From Eubacterium sp. CAG:274 (GTDB taxonomy: Bacteria > Bacillota > Clostridia > Lachnospirales > CAG-274), in assembly GCA_000432155.1 (NCBI GenBank), contig FR888501.1:34005-98004 (forward strand): a DNA stretch of 64,000 nucleotides, in the 5' to 3' direction. Shown one piece after another: positions 9,556-17,431 of the stretch; the first letter of the stretch is position 1, and each line of letters starts with the position of its first letter. A program made the position numbers and the translations under genes. Below the pieces are notes generated by a model. That model searched no databases and was not told the origin of the DNA. It saw nothing but the letters and a program-made list of their open reading frames with translations.

Positions 9556-10899
9556 TTATAAAAATTCCTTATCAACAATGGCAAGGACTTCATCTACTTT
9601 CTTCATTTCTTCTGTAAGCTGTTCTTCAGTAATAATAAGTGGAGGACAAATAAAGAACATATTTTCATGAGAATAAGTCATAAATCCTCTTTCAGCAAGC
9701 ATACCAATAATCTTCTTCATAATGCCTTCTGGGTCTTTACCAAATGGAACAAGTGGTTCTTTTGTTTCCTTAGACCTTACAAGTTCAATAGCTGAGAATA
9801 AACCAATATATCTTACATCGCCTACACACTTAAAGTTAGCTTTTTCTTCTTCAAGCTTTTCGCCAAGAACCTTACCAACCTTATTTACATTATCAAGAAT
9901 GTTGTTATCAATATAGTAATCAACACAAGCACAACCAGCAGCACAAGCAAGAGGGTGAGCACTATATGTAAGACCACAAGAGAGAACATGGTCATCGAAG
10001 TATGCTGCAATGTCTTTACTTACTACGCAACCACCAAGCTGAACATAACCACAAGTAACACCCTTTGCAAATGTTACAATATCAGGCTGAACATCAAAGT
10101 TTTCAAATGCAAACATCTTACCAGTTCTGCCCCAGCCAGCCATAACTTCATCGCAAACCATAAGGATACCAAATTCATCACAAATCTTTCTAACACCTGG
10201 AAGATAACCCTTAGGTGGAATAATAACACCGTTAGAACCAGTAATTGTTTCCATAACAATTGCAGCAATATTATCAGGGTTTTCGTAAATAATCTGTTCT
10301 CTAAGCTTTGTTAAATAATACTTTGTAGCAGCTTCTTCTGATTCAAATTCAACAGCCTCACGATATACATAAGGAGTCATAAACTTAATAAAACCAGGAA
10401 CACCAGGTTCAAGAGGAAATCTTCTTGGCTCACCAGTTAAATTACCTGCACCAAATGAAGAACCATGATAACTTCTGTAACGGCTAAAGATTTTATTTCT
10501 ACCAGTATACATTCTAGCAATCTTGATTGCATTTTCATTTGCGTCAGCACCAGCATTTGTAAAGAATACCTTGCCCATATTATCTGGCATAAGGTCAACT
10601 ATCTTCTTTGCAAGCTTAGCTCTTGATTCTACACCTAAAGATGGTCCAACAAAACAGTACTTATCAACCTGTTCCTTAATTGCTTCATTAATTGCTTTAT
10701 TACCATAACCTAAATTTAAGTTTACAAGCTGTGATGACATATCAGTATGTCTTTTACCGTCATAATCCCAATAGTAAATGCCTTCTGCCTTTTCTACTGG
10801 AGTTGGGTTAATGTTCTTCTGTGCACTCCAAGACTGAAGATTATATTTTTTCTGCATTTCTGTAATTTCTTTACCTGTCATACTCATAACAATCACCAT
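9556..10899 (-). CDS. Class III PLP aminotransferase, taurine:pyruvate aminotransferase-like
   Basis: A 447-residue omega-aminotransferase. Motifs include YWDYDGKRHTDMSSQL near the N-terminus, YRSYHGSSFGAGNLTG, CDEVMAGWGRTG, and the PLP lysine in TFAKGVTCGY. These segments match what I recall of taurine:pyruvate aminotransferase (Tpa) of Bilophila more closely than GABA or ornithine enzymes. It would move the amino group of an omega-amino acid or amine to pyruvate. It is driven by a promoter at 10964-10992 preceded by a PucR-type palindrome, and is followed by an alcohol dehydrogenase. In-frame ATG codons at 10887 and 10881 are alternative starts; 10887 has GGTG six bases upstream. Confidence 0.85.
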   Translation of the reverse strand: MVIVMSMTGKEITEMQKKYNLQSWSAQKNINPTPVEKAEGIYYWDYDGKRHTDMSSQLVNLNLGYGNKAINEAIKEQVDKYCFVGPSLGVESRAKLAKKIVDLMPDNMGKVFFTNAGADANENAIKIARMYTGRNKIFSRYRSYHGSSFGAGNLTGEPRRFPLEPGVPGFIKFMTPYVYREAVEFESEEAATKYYLTKLREQIIYENPDNIAAIVMETITGSNGVIIPPKGYLPGVRKICDEFGILMVCDEVMAGWGRTGKMFAFENFDVQPDIVTFAKGVTCGYVQLGGCVVSKDIAAYFDDHVLSCGLTYSAHPLACAAGCACVDYYIDNNILDNVNKVGKVLGEKLEEEKANFKCVGDVRYIGLFSAIELVRSKETKEPLVPFGKDPEGIMKKIIGMLAERGFMTYSHENMFFICPPLIITEEQLTEEMKKVDEVLAIVDKEFL

Positions 10900-10928
10900 T
10901 TTTAACCTTTCAAGAATTTAATGTATTT

Positions 10929-10942
10929 TATGCAAATGCATA
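10929..10942. promoter_or_regulatory. Secondary palindrome in the aminotransferase leader
   Basis: TATGCAAATGCATA has the same TGCA-AA-TGCA core as the two 14-bp operators at 11024 and 15483, with TAT/ATA outer bases. It lies about 20 bp downstream of the predicted transcription start, where binding would repress. Function is inferred. Confidence 0.4.
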
Positions 10943-10963
10943 TTTGTTTTTGTTTATGTGCTT

Positions 10964-10992
10964 ATTATATTATTACTTTTGACACTTTTCAA
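10964..10992 (-). promoter_or_regulatory. Promoter of the aminotransferase-dehydrogenase operon
   Basis: The minus strand reads TTGAAA, 17 bp, TATAAT. Transcription should start near 10957, giving a leader of about 58 bases. The palindromic operator at 11024-11037 lies 31 bp upstream of the -35 box. Confidence 0.75.
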
Positions 10993-11023
10993 CTAACATT
11001 TGAACACTTTTAAATAAATACAT

Positions 11024-11037
11024 TGTGCATTTGCACA
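11024..11037. promoter_or_regulatory. Candidate PucR operator upstream of the aminotransferase
   Basis: TGTGCATTTGCACA is a perfect palindrome around a TT centre and is identical, as reverse complement, to the site at 15483-15496. It lies just downstream of the PucR gene stop and 31 bp upstream of the -35 box of the next operon. Confidence 0.6.
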
Positions 11038-11046
11038 CCGTTTAAG

Positions 11047-12189
11047 TTATAAAAAATCGCGTATAGCAAAGGCAATAATGCACTTCACTTTTACGCCCAA
11101 ATCAAACAAATTCATAGATGTAATTGTATCAATTTTCTTTAAATAATTCACTACAGTATTTCTATGTATAAATTCCTTTTCAGACACTAGCTGTGGACTG
11201 GCATTATTATCTAAATAAGTTTTCAAAAACTCTAAATAATTACTGCCATGTTCATTGTCATATTCTTCTAGCTTACCTAATACTTCATTATAATAATCTT
11301 TTAAAATACTTTTGTCTGAAACTTCTACAAAGAGTTTGTAAATATCCATATCCTCATAAAACATACAGTAAAAATCCCGTTTTACTGCCATATTATAAGC
11401 TGATACAGCATACTCAAACCCTTTTGTTTTTTTATCCATTCCATCTATCTTACTACTTACACCAATGGATATTTCAATACTTTTAGATTTACAGTGATTT
11501 TTTAAATCCTTACAAAAAGCTTCTAAATCAAGTTTATTGTACTTATACAGTAATGCAATGATGCAACCGTTATATTCAAAAGAACAGTAAAGGTCAGATA
11601 TAGCTTTTGCTATCTGTTCTGAAAGCACATTAACTTTATCATCTAAATTTTCATCACTATTCCTTGAACCTATGCAAATTACATAATAACTTCCATTACG
11701 ATTAAAACCACCTGACTCCAAGCTGGTAAGTTGATTTTCTCTATTTCCAATATTTAACACAAGATTTTTAAAAGCATTAGATACATCTGTATCGTGGTTT
11801 ATGCTTTGACTAATAATAGTACAAAAATCTCTTGTCATATCAACAACTCTTGTCTTCCAAGGCAGGGTAAACAAAGGAAAATTTCTTTCGTTGCAGTACT
11901 CTATAACTTCAGTATCTATTGCCGGAATATAAGGTCCAATATTAACAATAAGCCCACTTGCACTAGCTTTATCAAGTTGTTTAACAAACTCTAGTAGCCA
12001 TCTACCTGTATTATTCATAACACCTGTAGTAAACACTAGCTCTTGTCCTCTTAAAAAAGCTCCCACATTACTACTTTCCATAATATGTACCCATTCCACC
12101 AGATTATTAAAGCCATTAAAACCTGCAACAGCCTTTAATCCATAATTTTGATTACATTTTTTGCATAACTGATTAACGGTTACCGCCAT
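11047..12189 (-). CDS. PucR-family transcriptional regulator
   Basis: A 380-residue regulator with an N-terminal PucR sensory domain (about residues 1-120, including NLVEWVHIMESSNVG and RGQELVFTTG), a GGDEF-like middle region and a C-terminal PucR helix-turn-helix (SEKEFIHRNTVVNYLKKI, about residues 335-355). PucR proteins usually activate catabolic genes in response to an amino-acid or purine-type ligand. It is the fifth gene of the transporter operon, 21 bp after the kinase-like gene. Identical palindromes upstream of its own operon and of the aminotransferase operon make those two its likely targets. Confidence 0.88.
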   Translation of the reverse strand: MAVTVNQLCKKCNQNYGLKAVAGFNGFNNLVEWVHIMESSNVGAFLRGQELVFTTGVMNNTGRWLLEFVKQLDKASASGLIVNIGPYIPAIDTEVIEYCNERNFPLFTLPWKTRVVDMTRDFCTIISQSINHDTDVSNAFKNLVLNIGNRENQLTSLESGGFNRNGSYYVICIGSRNSDENLDDKVNVLSEQIAKAISDLYCSFEYNGCIIALLYKYNKLDLEAFCKDLKNHCKSKSIEISIGVSSKIDGMDKKTKGFEYAVSAYNMAVKRDFYCMFYEDMDIYKLFVEVSDKSILKDYYNEVLGKLEEYDNEHGSNYLEFLKTYLDNNASPQLVSEKEFIHRNTVVNYLKKIDTITSMNLFDLGVKVKCIIAFAIRDFL

Positions 12190-12210
12190 TTACATCACCC
12201 ACTAGATTTA

Positions 12211-12810
12211 TTACTTCATATTAAATCTTTCTTTAATTGCATCAACAAGAAGCTCTACACTTTTATCCTCGCCTAACATACTAACATCAAGCATAAGATT
12301 TTTAGTTGCTCTATCGCCTCTATTATGACCAGTTACATACTTATAATAATTGTGTCTTTGTCTATCAATTTTCTTAATCATAGCCTCTGCACTTCTGGTA
12401 TCCATTTCATAAACTTCTGATATATGCTTAATCTTTGCCTCCATAGGTGCATACAAAAATATATGTATACAATTTGAATACTCTCTTAAAATATAGTCTG
12501 CACATCTACCAAAAAGAATACAATCTTCCTTGTTTGCTGCCTCTCTAATAACTTCTGCCTGTGCAGAAATTGCCTTTTCAGAATAGAAAGTTGTAGAAGA
12601 GCCATATACAAACTTAGAGAAAAACTTATTCTTATTACCGATAACCTCATCTTGTGCTGCTACAATTTCTCTACTTATACCTATTTTTTGTGCTGTTAAA
12701 TCAATCAAATCTTTATCATAGTAAGCAAAATTAAGTGCATTTGCTAGCTTTTGTGCAATACCTCTAGCATTACAACCAAATTCTCTACTAATAGTTACAA
12801 TTTTATACAT
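12211..12810 (-). CDS. Cytidylate kinase-like protein
   Basis: A 199-residue P-loop fold protein of the cytidylate-kinase-like family (PF13189). It starts MYKIVTISREFGC, where the usual GxxGxGKS loop of true Cmk is replaced by SREFGCNARG. Further family features are YYDKDLIDLTAQ, FGRCADYIL and the arginine-rich DRQRHNYY segment. It lies between the ABC permease and PucR genes with 12- and 21-bp gaps, so it belongs to the transport operon. The substrate is unknown. Members of this family often sit beside transporters and regulators, which hints at a signalling or regulatory role rather than CMP phosphorylation. Confidence 0.8.
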   Translation of the reverse strand: MYKIVTISREFGCNARGIAQKLANALNFAYYDKDLIDLTAQKIGISREIVAAQDEVIGNKNKFFSKFVYGSSTTFYSEKAISAQAEVIREAANKEDCILFGRCADYILREYSNCIHIFLYAPMEAKIKHISEVYEMDTRSAEAMIKKIDRQRHNYYKYVTGHNRGDRATKNLMLDVSMLGEDKSVELLVDAIKERFNMK

Positions 12811-12822
12811 AATAACTTCCCC

Positions 12823-13539
12823 CTATCTGAATTTTCTATTAAACTTCTTTTCAAGTACCTTAACACCCCATGCTAAAGGAATACATATAATAAGATATAC
12901 TACTGCAAGTATTGTATAAGATTCAATAGTAAGGAATGTCTGTGAAGTATAAGCCTTTGTAACGAGAAGGAATTCTGGAGCTGTAATATAAGCCATAAGT
13001 GAAGTATCCTTTACAAGCATTACAAGGTAGTTACCAAAGACTGGAATAGAATTACGGAAAGCCTGAGGAATAACAATCTTAAACATCGCCTGTCTTGGTG
13101 TCATAGCAAGAGCAAGTGCGGCCTCAGTCTGTCCATTATCAATAGAAACAATTGCTGAACGAATGACTTCTGAAATATAAGTACCATAATTAATAGCAAT
13201 ACCAATAATACCTGCCAATACTGCTGGCATACTAACCTTTAAATCAGGGAAACCTACAAAGTATGCACATACCTGAATTAACAAAGGCACTACATAATAG
13301 ATATATACTAACTGAACAAGTAAAGGTGTACCTCTAATAATTTCCTGAAAAATTACAATAATATTTACAAGCCATTTATGCCTAGATAACCTACCTAAAG
13401 CAAGAAGAAAACCAATTACAATAGCCAATGCAAAGCCAACAATTGTAGTTACAACTACAATCCAAAGTGCCTGCTGTATAAGTTTTGGTACTAATTCAGT
13501 TATTGCCTTCATAAAGTTTAAATTCTGTATTACATTCAT
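12823..13539 (-). CDS. Amino-acid ABC transporter permease (HisM/GlnP type)
   Basis: A 238-residue inner-membrane permease with about five membrane segments. The EAA loop near residues 140-170 (EAALALAMTPRQAMFKIVIP) contacts the ATPase. The N-terminal QEIIRGTPLLVQL motif is typical of polar amino acid uptake permeases. Only one permease gene is present, so the channel is probably a homodimer. It lies 14 bp after the ATPase gene. Confidence 0.92.
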   Translation of the reverse strand: MNVIQNLNFMKAITELVPKLIQQALWIVVVTTIVGFALAIVIGFLLALGRLSRHKWLVNIIVIFQEIIRGTPLLVQLVYIYYVVPLLIQVCAYFVGFPDLKVSMPAVLAGIIGIAINYGTYISEVIRSAIVSIDNGQTEAALALAMTPRQAMFKIVIPQAFRNSIPVFGNYLVMLVKDTSLMAYITAPEFLLVTKAYTSQTFLTIESYTILAVVYLIICIPLAWGVKVLEKKFNRKFR

Positions 13540-13553
13540 AATCCGGCACCTCC

Positions 13554-14288
13554 TTAATTATTAAGAATTCTCTTTAAGAATTCTCTTGTTCTTTCGTGTT
13601 CTGGATTTGTGAACATTTCCTGAGGAGATTTATCTTCAAGAACAATGCCACCTTCCATAAATATTACTCTATCTGCAACTTCTCTTGCAAAACCCATTTC
13701 ATGAGTAACAACTGCCATCGTCATACCATCTTTTGCAAGGTCTTTCATTACATTAAGTACATCGCCTACAAGTTCTGGGTCAAGAGCTGATGTAGGTTCA
13801 TCAAAAAGCATCATTTCCGGTTCCATAGCAAGTGCTCGTGCAATAGCAACTCTCTGCTGCTGACCACCTGATAAAGTATCTGGATAAACATTAGCCTTAT
13901 TAGCTAAGCCTACCTTATCCAAAAGAACCATTGCTTTTTCTTTCATTTCATTTTTATCTTTCTTTAAAATATGTACTGGAGAATACATAACATTTTCAAG
14001 AACAGTCATAAAAGGAAATAAATTAAATCTCTGGAAACACATACCAACATGTTTTCTATAATCTACAATATTAAACTTTGGAGCAAGAATGTTTTTACCT
14101 TTGAATAAAATTTCTCCCCCTGTAGGCTGTTCCAATAAATTAAGACATCTCAAAAATGTACTTTTACCTGAACCAGATGGTCCAATAAGAACAAGAACCT
14201 CTCCCTCTTCAATTTTCATATTTACATCTTTTAAAACCTTTAAGTCTCCAAAATTCTTTTTAAGACCTTTAATTTCTAGCAAAGCCAT
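13554..14288 (-). CDS. Amino-acid ABC transporter ATP-binding protein (GlnQ type)
   Basis: A 244-residue ATPase with Walker A GPSGSGKS (about residues 36-43), Q-loop CFQRFNLFP, signature LSGGQQQR, Walker B MMLFDEPTSALDPE and switch histidine VTHEMGF. It powers the importer encoded with the neighbouring lipoprotein and permease. A stem-loop at 14322-14352 separates it from the substrate-binding protein gene. Confidence 0.95.
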   Translation of the reverse strand: MALLEIKGLKKNFGDLKVLKDVNMKIEEGEVLVLIGPSGSGKSTFLRCLNLLEQPTGGEILFKGKNILAPKFNIVDYRKHVGMCFQRFNLFPFMTVLENVMYSPVHILKKDKNEMKEKAMVLLDKVGLANKANVYPDTLSGGQQQRVAIARALAMEPEMMLFDEPTSALDPELVGDVLNVMKDLAKDGMTMAVVTHEMGFAREVADRVIFMEGGIVLEDKSPQEMFTNPEHERTREFLKRILNN

Positions 14289-14321
14289 AGCTTACGCCTC
14301 CTTTTTACTTTCTTAAAAGAA

Positions 14322-14352
14322 AACGGGACTATGCTGTTACACATAGCCCCAT
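14322..14352 (-). terminator. Stem-loop between the binding-protein and ATPase genes
   Basis: On the minus strand GGGGCTATG pairs with CATAGTCCC around an 8-nt loop, followed by GTTTTC. It is a weak terminator or RNA-stabilising stem of the kind that makes more binding protein than ATPase and permease. Confidence 0.55.
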
Positions 14353-14364
14353 TACTAATCAATT

Positions 14365-15288
14365 TTACTTATTTAAGCCATTATCTTTCTGGTCATTTGT
14401 AATAGCGTGAAGCTTAGGGTCAAGACCATACTTTTCGTAAATCTGATCAAGAACACCTTCATCTCTCATTTCTGCTACGACCTTATTAATATCCTTCATA
14501 AAATCTTCGTTACCAAACTTTACAGAAGGAGCAATTCTACCAATTTCAGCTTCTGTATCTTTATAGTTACTGCAAAGTTTAAGTCCCTTGAGTGTTTCAG
14601 GCTGGAACTTCATAAGATTTTCAACTACTGGAGAATCAGTAAGGAAAGCATCAATCTTGCCATTCTGTAAAGCTACAATAGATTCTGTCTGGTCGCCAGT
14701 TGCTCTTGCTTCCTTAATCTTACCGTCTGCTGCCCAACCTTCAACAGTTGTCTGCCAAATTGTACCTGGAGTATAACCAACTACAGTTTTTGATGGGTCG
14801 AAATCATCCTGACCGTCTATTGTGCCATTTTCAGGAGCAAGTAATGCACCACCCTGAGTATACCAAATATCACCATAATAAATCTGCTGTGCTCTATCTT
14901 CTCTTACATACATACCATCGGCAATAATATCAATATTATCAGAGTTAAGATTAAGAATAAGTTCTGAGAAAGGAATAAGACTCATTTCAACCTTTGGAAT
15001 ACCTAATCTCTTTGCTGCTTCCTTAATAATATCTGCATCAGGACCAACAAATTCACCTGTGTTCTGGTCTAAGTAAGCATATAAATCGCCAGAAGAACCA
15101 ACTTTAAGTACACCCTTGTCAATAATTTTCTGTGTTGCTTCGCTTACATCTCCTGTTGCCCCAGATGCTGATGCCTCGCTACCTGTTGACTCAGTTGTTG
15201 CTTCACTGCTACTTGATTGACTAGCTCCACCACAACCTGTCATCAACATACTCATTACTAAAGTAATAGCCAAAACAAATTTCTTCAT
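14365..15288 (-). CDS. Amino-acid ABC transporter substrate-binding lipoprotein (SBP family 3)
   Basis: A 307-residue exported lipoprotein. The signal peptide ends in a lipobox LMTGC with the cysteine at about residue 19, followed by a Ser/Thr/Ala-rich linker. The binding domain (about residues 50-300) has the family 3 features KVGSSGDLYAYLD, FVGPDADIIKEAAKRLG and IDIIADGMYVREDR. It is the first gene of the ABC-kinase-PucR operon. The ligand is not readable from sequence; the cluster suggests an amine or omega-amino acid such as taurine. Expression is probably controlled by the palindrome at 15483 and the leader terminator at 15334-15374. Confidence 0.92.
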   Translation of the reverse strand: MKKFVLAITLVMSMLMTGCGGASQSSSSEATTESTGSEASASGATGDVSEATQKIIDKGVLKVGSSGDLYAYLDQNTGEFVGPDADIIKEAAKRLGIPKVEMSLIPFSELILNLNSDNIDIIADGMYVREDRAQQIYYGDIWYTQGGALLAPENGTIDGQDDFDPSKTVVGYTPGTIWQTTVEGWAADGKIKEARATGDQTESIVALQNGKIDAFLTDSPVVENLMKFQPETLKGLKLCSNYKDTEAEIGRIAPSVKFGNEDFMKDINKVVAEMRDEGVLDQIYEKYGLDPKLHAITNDQKDNGLNK

Positions 15289-15333
15289 AATAATCCGCTC
15301 CTTTTGTTATAATCTTTTCTTCATTTAGATAAT

Positions 15334-15374
15334 AAAAAAGAGGAAGTCGTGTTTTTATAAACATCGACTTCCTC
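15334..15374 (-). terminator. Leader terminator (possible attenuator) upstream of the ABC operon
   Basis: GAGGAAGTCG and CGACTTCCTC form a 10-bp stem followed by TTTTTT on the minus strand. It lies 46 bp before the binding-protein start and about 50 bases after the predicted transcription start, so it must be read through for the operon to be expressed. A small hairpin ACTTC-A6-GAAGT at 15410-15425 offers an alternative ACTTC partner for the GAAGT of the terminator stem. Regulation is inferred. Confidence 0.65.
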
Positions 15375-15432
15375 GTCTAATTTATTCAAATCCTTTTTAT
15401 TTCTAAATGACTTCTTTTTTGAAGTTGAGTAC

Positions 15433-15461
15433 ATTATAAAACATTTAATTTTAAATTGCAA
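15433..15461 (-). promoter_or_regulatory. Promoter of the ABC-transporter/PucR operon
   Basis: The minus strand reads TTGCAA, 17 bp, TATAAT, with a predicted start near 15426 and a leader of about 137 bases. Confidence 0.72.
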
Positions 15462-15482
15462 CACCAAAATTTTTATAATTCT

Positions 15483-15496
15483 TGTGCAAATGCACA
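15483..15496. promoter_or_regulatory. Candidate PucR operator upstream of the ABC operon
   Basis: TGTGCAAATGCACA is the same palindrome as at 11024-11037. It ends 21 bp upstream of the -35 box, so its centre is near -63, a usual activator position. Confidence 0.6.
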
Positions 15497-15753
15497 TAGG
15501 ATAAAATTTTATTGTGATTTAATACAAACATTACATTTCCATTTTATTAAAATTGCATTTTTAAGTTTGTGTTCCTGCACAAACATTTATTTATAATTAT
15601 TAAATATGCTATATACAAACAATTAAATTTAGATTTTTTTAGTATATAATTACAAAATTATAAAATCAATTGAATTTCATTAAGTATAATTTTGCAATTT
15701 AACATCATAAAAATTGCATTTCCGCATATATTCCTACTTCTTACATAAAAGAA
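15497..15753. other. AT-rich intergenic stretch with scattered palindromes
   Basis: No gene is seen. A looser palindrome TTTGTG-N6-CACAAA lies at 15566-15583, and the word AATTGCATTT occurs twice (near 15551 and 15709). These may be further regulator sites. No clear terminator for the oxidase-like gene that ends at 15754 was found. Confidence 0.4.
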
Positions 15754-16221
15754 TTAATGCTCCTTACAACTCCACTCTGTCACTTCAATTTTTATTACAG
15801 CAACTCTTTTTAATACTTCTTCATTAAATTTCCAAGTATTATTATTACTGTAGTGCAACATAACACATTCTAAACCATTTATTTTTTCCTCAGGGTCATC
15901 AACTAAAGATATTTTTCCCTTACCCATTATACTTTGGTACAAATATGAATAACTACAAGCTACATCAGCCTCAACAAGCTGATGTTTTGTATCCATTTCA
16001 AAACTTGCAGTATTTTGTTGTTTTATTAAATCTATTTTTTTACCCTCAGACGCTCCATGGAAATATAAAGTTAATTTTCCTGATTTCTCTTCATATCCAA
16101 AGTTTAATGGCAAAATATATACACTATCTTCGTCTTTTAAGCCTATTCTGCAACAATCACAGCTTTGCATTATTTCAAGCATTTTGTCATAACTTGTAAT
16201 CTCTCTATCTTTTCTTCTCAT
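15754..16221 (-). CDS. Pyridoxamine 5'-phosphate oxidase-family flavoprotein
   Basis: A 155-residue split-barrel protein of the family that binds FMN or heme. It shows MRRKDREITS at the N-terminus, YILPLNFGYEEKSGKLTLYFHGASEGKK in the middle of the barrel, and a conserved SIMGKGKISLVDDPEEK segment. In Clostridia such proteins are often called nitroimidazole-resistance-like (NimA) proteins. It stands alone with its own TTGACA-type promoter upstream (near 16285). The substrate is not known. Confidence 0.85.
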   Translation of the reverse strand: MRRKDREITSYDKMLEIMQSCDCCRIGLKDEDSVYILPLNFGYEEKSGKLTLYFHGASEGKKIDLIKQQNTASFEMDTKHQLVEADVACSYSYLYQSIMGKGKISLVDDPEEKINGLECVMLHYSNNNTWKFNEEVLKRVAVIKIEVTEWSCKEH

Positions 16222-16305
16222 AATAAAAACTTCCTTTCATTTATAAATTTATGTTTGTACTAATTTTTAATATAAAATTATATTTTGTCAATAGTTTTCC
16301 AGCAC

Positions 16306-16341
16306 AAAAAAAGACTGATAACCATAAAAGCATCAGTCTTT
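16306..16341 (-). terminator. Terminator of the sulfur operon
   Basis: AAAGACTGAT and ATCAGTCTTT arms with a 12-nt loop, then a run of T on the minus strand. It follows the response-regulator gene, the last gene of the run that starts at thioredoxin. Confidence 0.85.
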
Positions 16342-16351
16342 AAACAATATA

Positions 16352-17398
16352 TCATATTTGGTAATCGTCGCCATCAGACAATCTATAGGCAGATGGTGGC
16401 AATTTATATTTATTTTTAAACAAACGAGAGAAATAGCCTATATCTTTGTAGTCCAATCTTTCAGCTATATCTGTTATTTTCATATTAGTTTCTTTTAAAA
16501 GCCATACCGCTCTTTTTAGCTTGACAGTTGTAAGATAATCCACGAACCTTATACCAGTCTGAGCCGGAAAAACTGTACTAAGATAAGAACTATTTATGTA
16601 AAGCTCAGTTGCAATATCTTTTTGTTTTAGATTATTTTCCGGATTATTTAATATATATTGTATAACCTCATAAATTTTAGAGTTATTACAATTAGGAAAT
16701 AATTCGCAATATTCATCAAAAAGATTGCATATAATATCTTTATAGCGTTTTTTATAGGAATTTTGATTTCTTTCATTTATACCATCAAAGCTATAAAAAT
16801 CCTCTTGTACTATATACAAATCAAGCCAATCATTGTGATTAAACACATCATCTATAACAGCCTTACATATACTTCTAACCTTTTTATCGGCTTTCAAAAT
16901 ATCTTCTCCAGTATTATAAACTTCTTCTATCATATTTGAAATATAGTCATAAATACCAGTATCTCGTCTTTCGAAGTAATTCATTACCTCTTCTGCATAA
17001 TAGATGCCAGTTGCTTCTCCACCAAATGTTTCGTTCTTTATTCTATTAAACATAGAAAAGAACAATGTTTCATCAAAAGGTTTAACAAAATAATCATATG
17101 CACCCAAAATTATACCTTGACGAGCATAATTAAAATCTTCAAATTCACTACATAATACTATATGAGAACATATCCCCTCTTTTTTTACATTTCGTAAAAG
17201 TTGTAATCCGTCAATACCCATTATTCTTATTTCTGTAATAACAAGGTCATAACGGTTTTCTCTTATTTTTCTATAAGCAGACACACCGTCGCTTACTACA
17301 TCTGTAATTTCAAATTCAGAGGAATCTCCCCATATACTTAACTTTTTAATTTCCTCAAGGAGGTCATAATTGTCAAAAACCAATAATGTCTTATACAA
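16352..17398 (-). CDS. Orphan AraC-type response regulator with Glu at the phospho-Asp site
   Basis: A two-domain regulator with an N-terminal receiver domain (about residues 1-115) and a C-terminal AraC helix-turn-helix (LKQKDIATELYINSSYLS and KITDIAERLDYKDIGYFSRL). The receiver keeps the switch lysine (DYFVKPFDE) but reads YDLVITEIRIMGIDG where family members have ITDIR; the phosphoacceptor aspartate is replaced by glutamate. The TTG at 17398 is the likely start because AAAGGAGG lies seven bases before it; the reading frame extends to 17416. No histidine kinase is adjacent. It follows the Rrf2 gene by 33 bp and shares its terminator, so it may belong to the sulfur operon. Confidence 0.85.
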   Translation of the reverse strand: MYKTLLVFDNYDLLEEIKKLSIWGDSSEFEITDVVSDGVSAYRKIRENRYDLVITEIRIMGIDGLQLLRNVKKEGICSHIVLCSEFEDFNYARQGIILGAYDYFVKPFDETLFFSMFNRIKNETFGGEATGIYYAEEVMNYFERRDTGIYDYISNMIEEVYNTGEDILKADKKVRSICKAVIDDVFNHNDWLDLYIVQEDFYSFDGINERNQNSYKKRYKDIICNLFDEYCELFPNCNNSKIYEVIQYILNNPENNLKQKDIATELYINSSYLSTVFPAQTGIRFVDYLTTVKLKRAVWLLKETNMKITDIAERLDYKDIGYFSRLFKNKYKLPPSAYRLSDGDDYQI

Positions 17399-17431
17399 TA
17401 ATCTTCCTCCTTTCAATTAATTAAGCATCTC

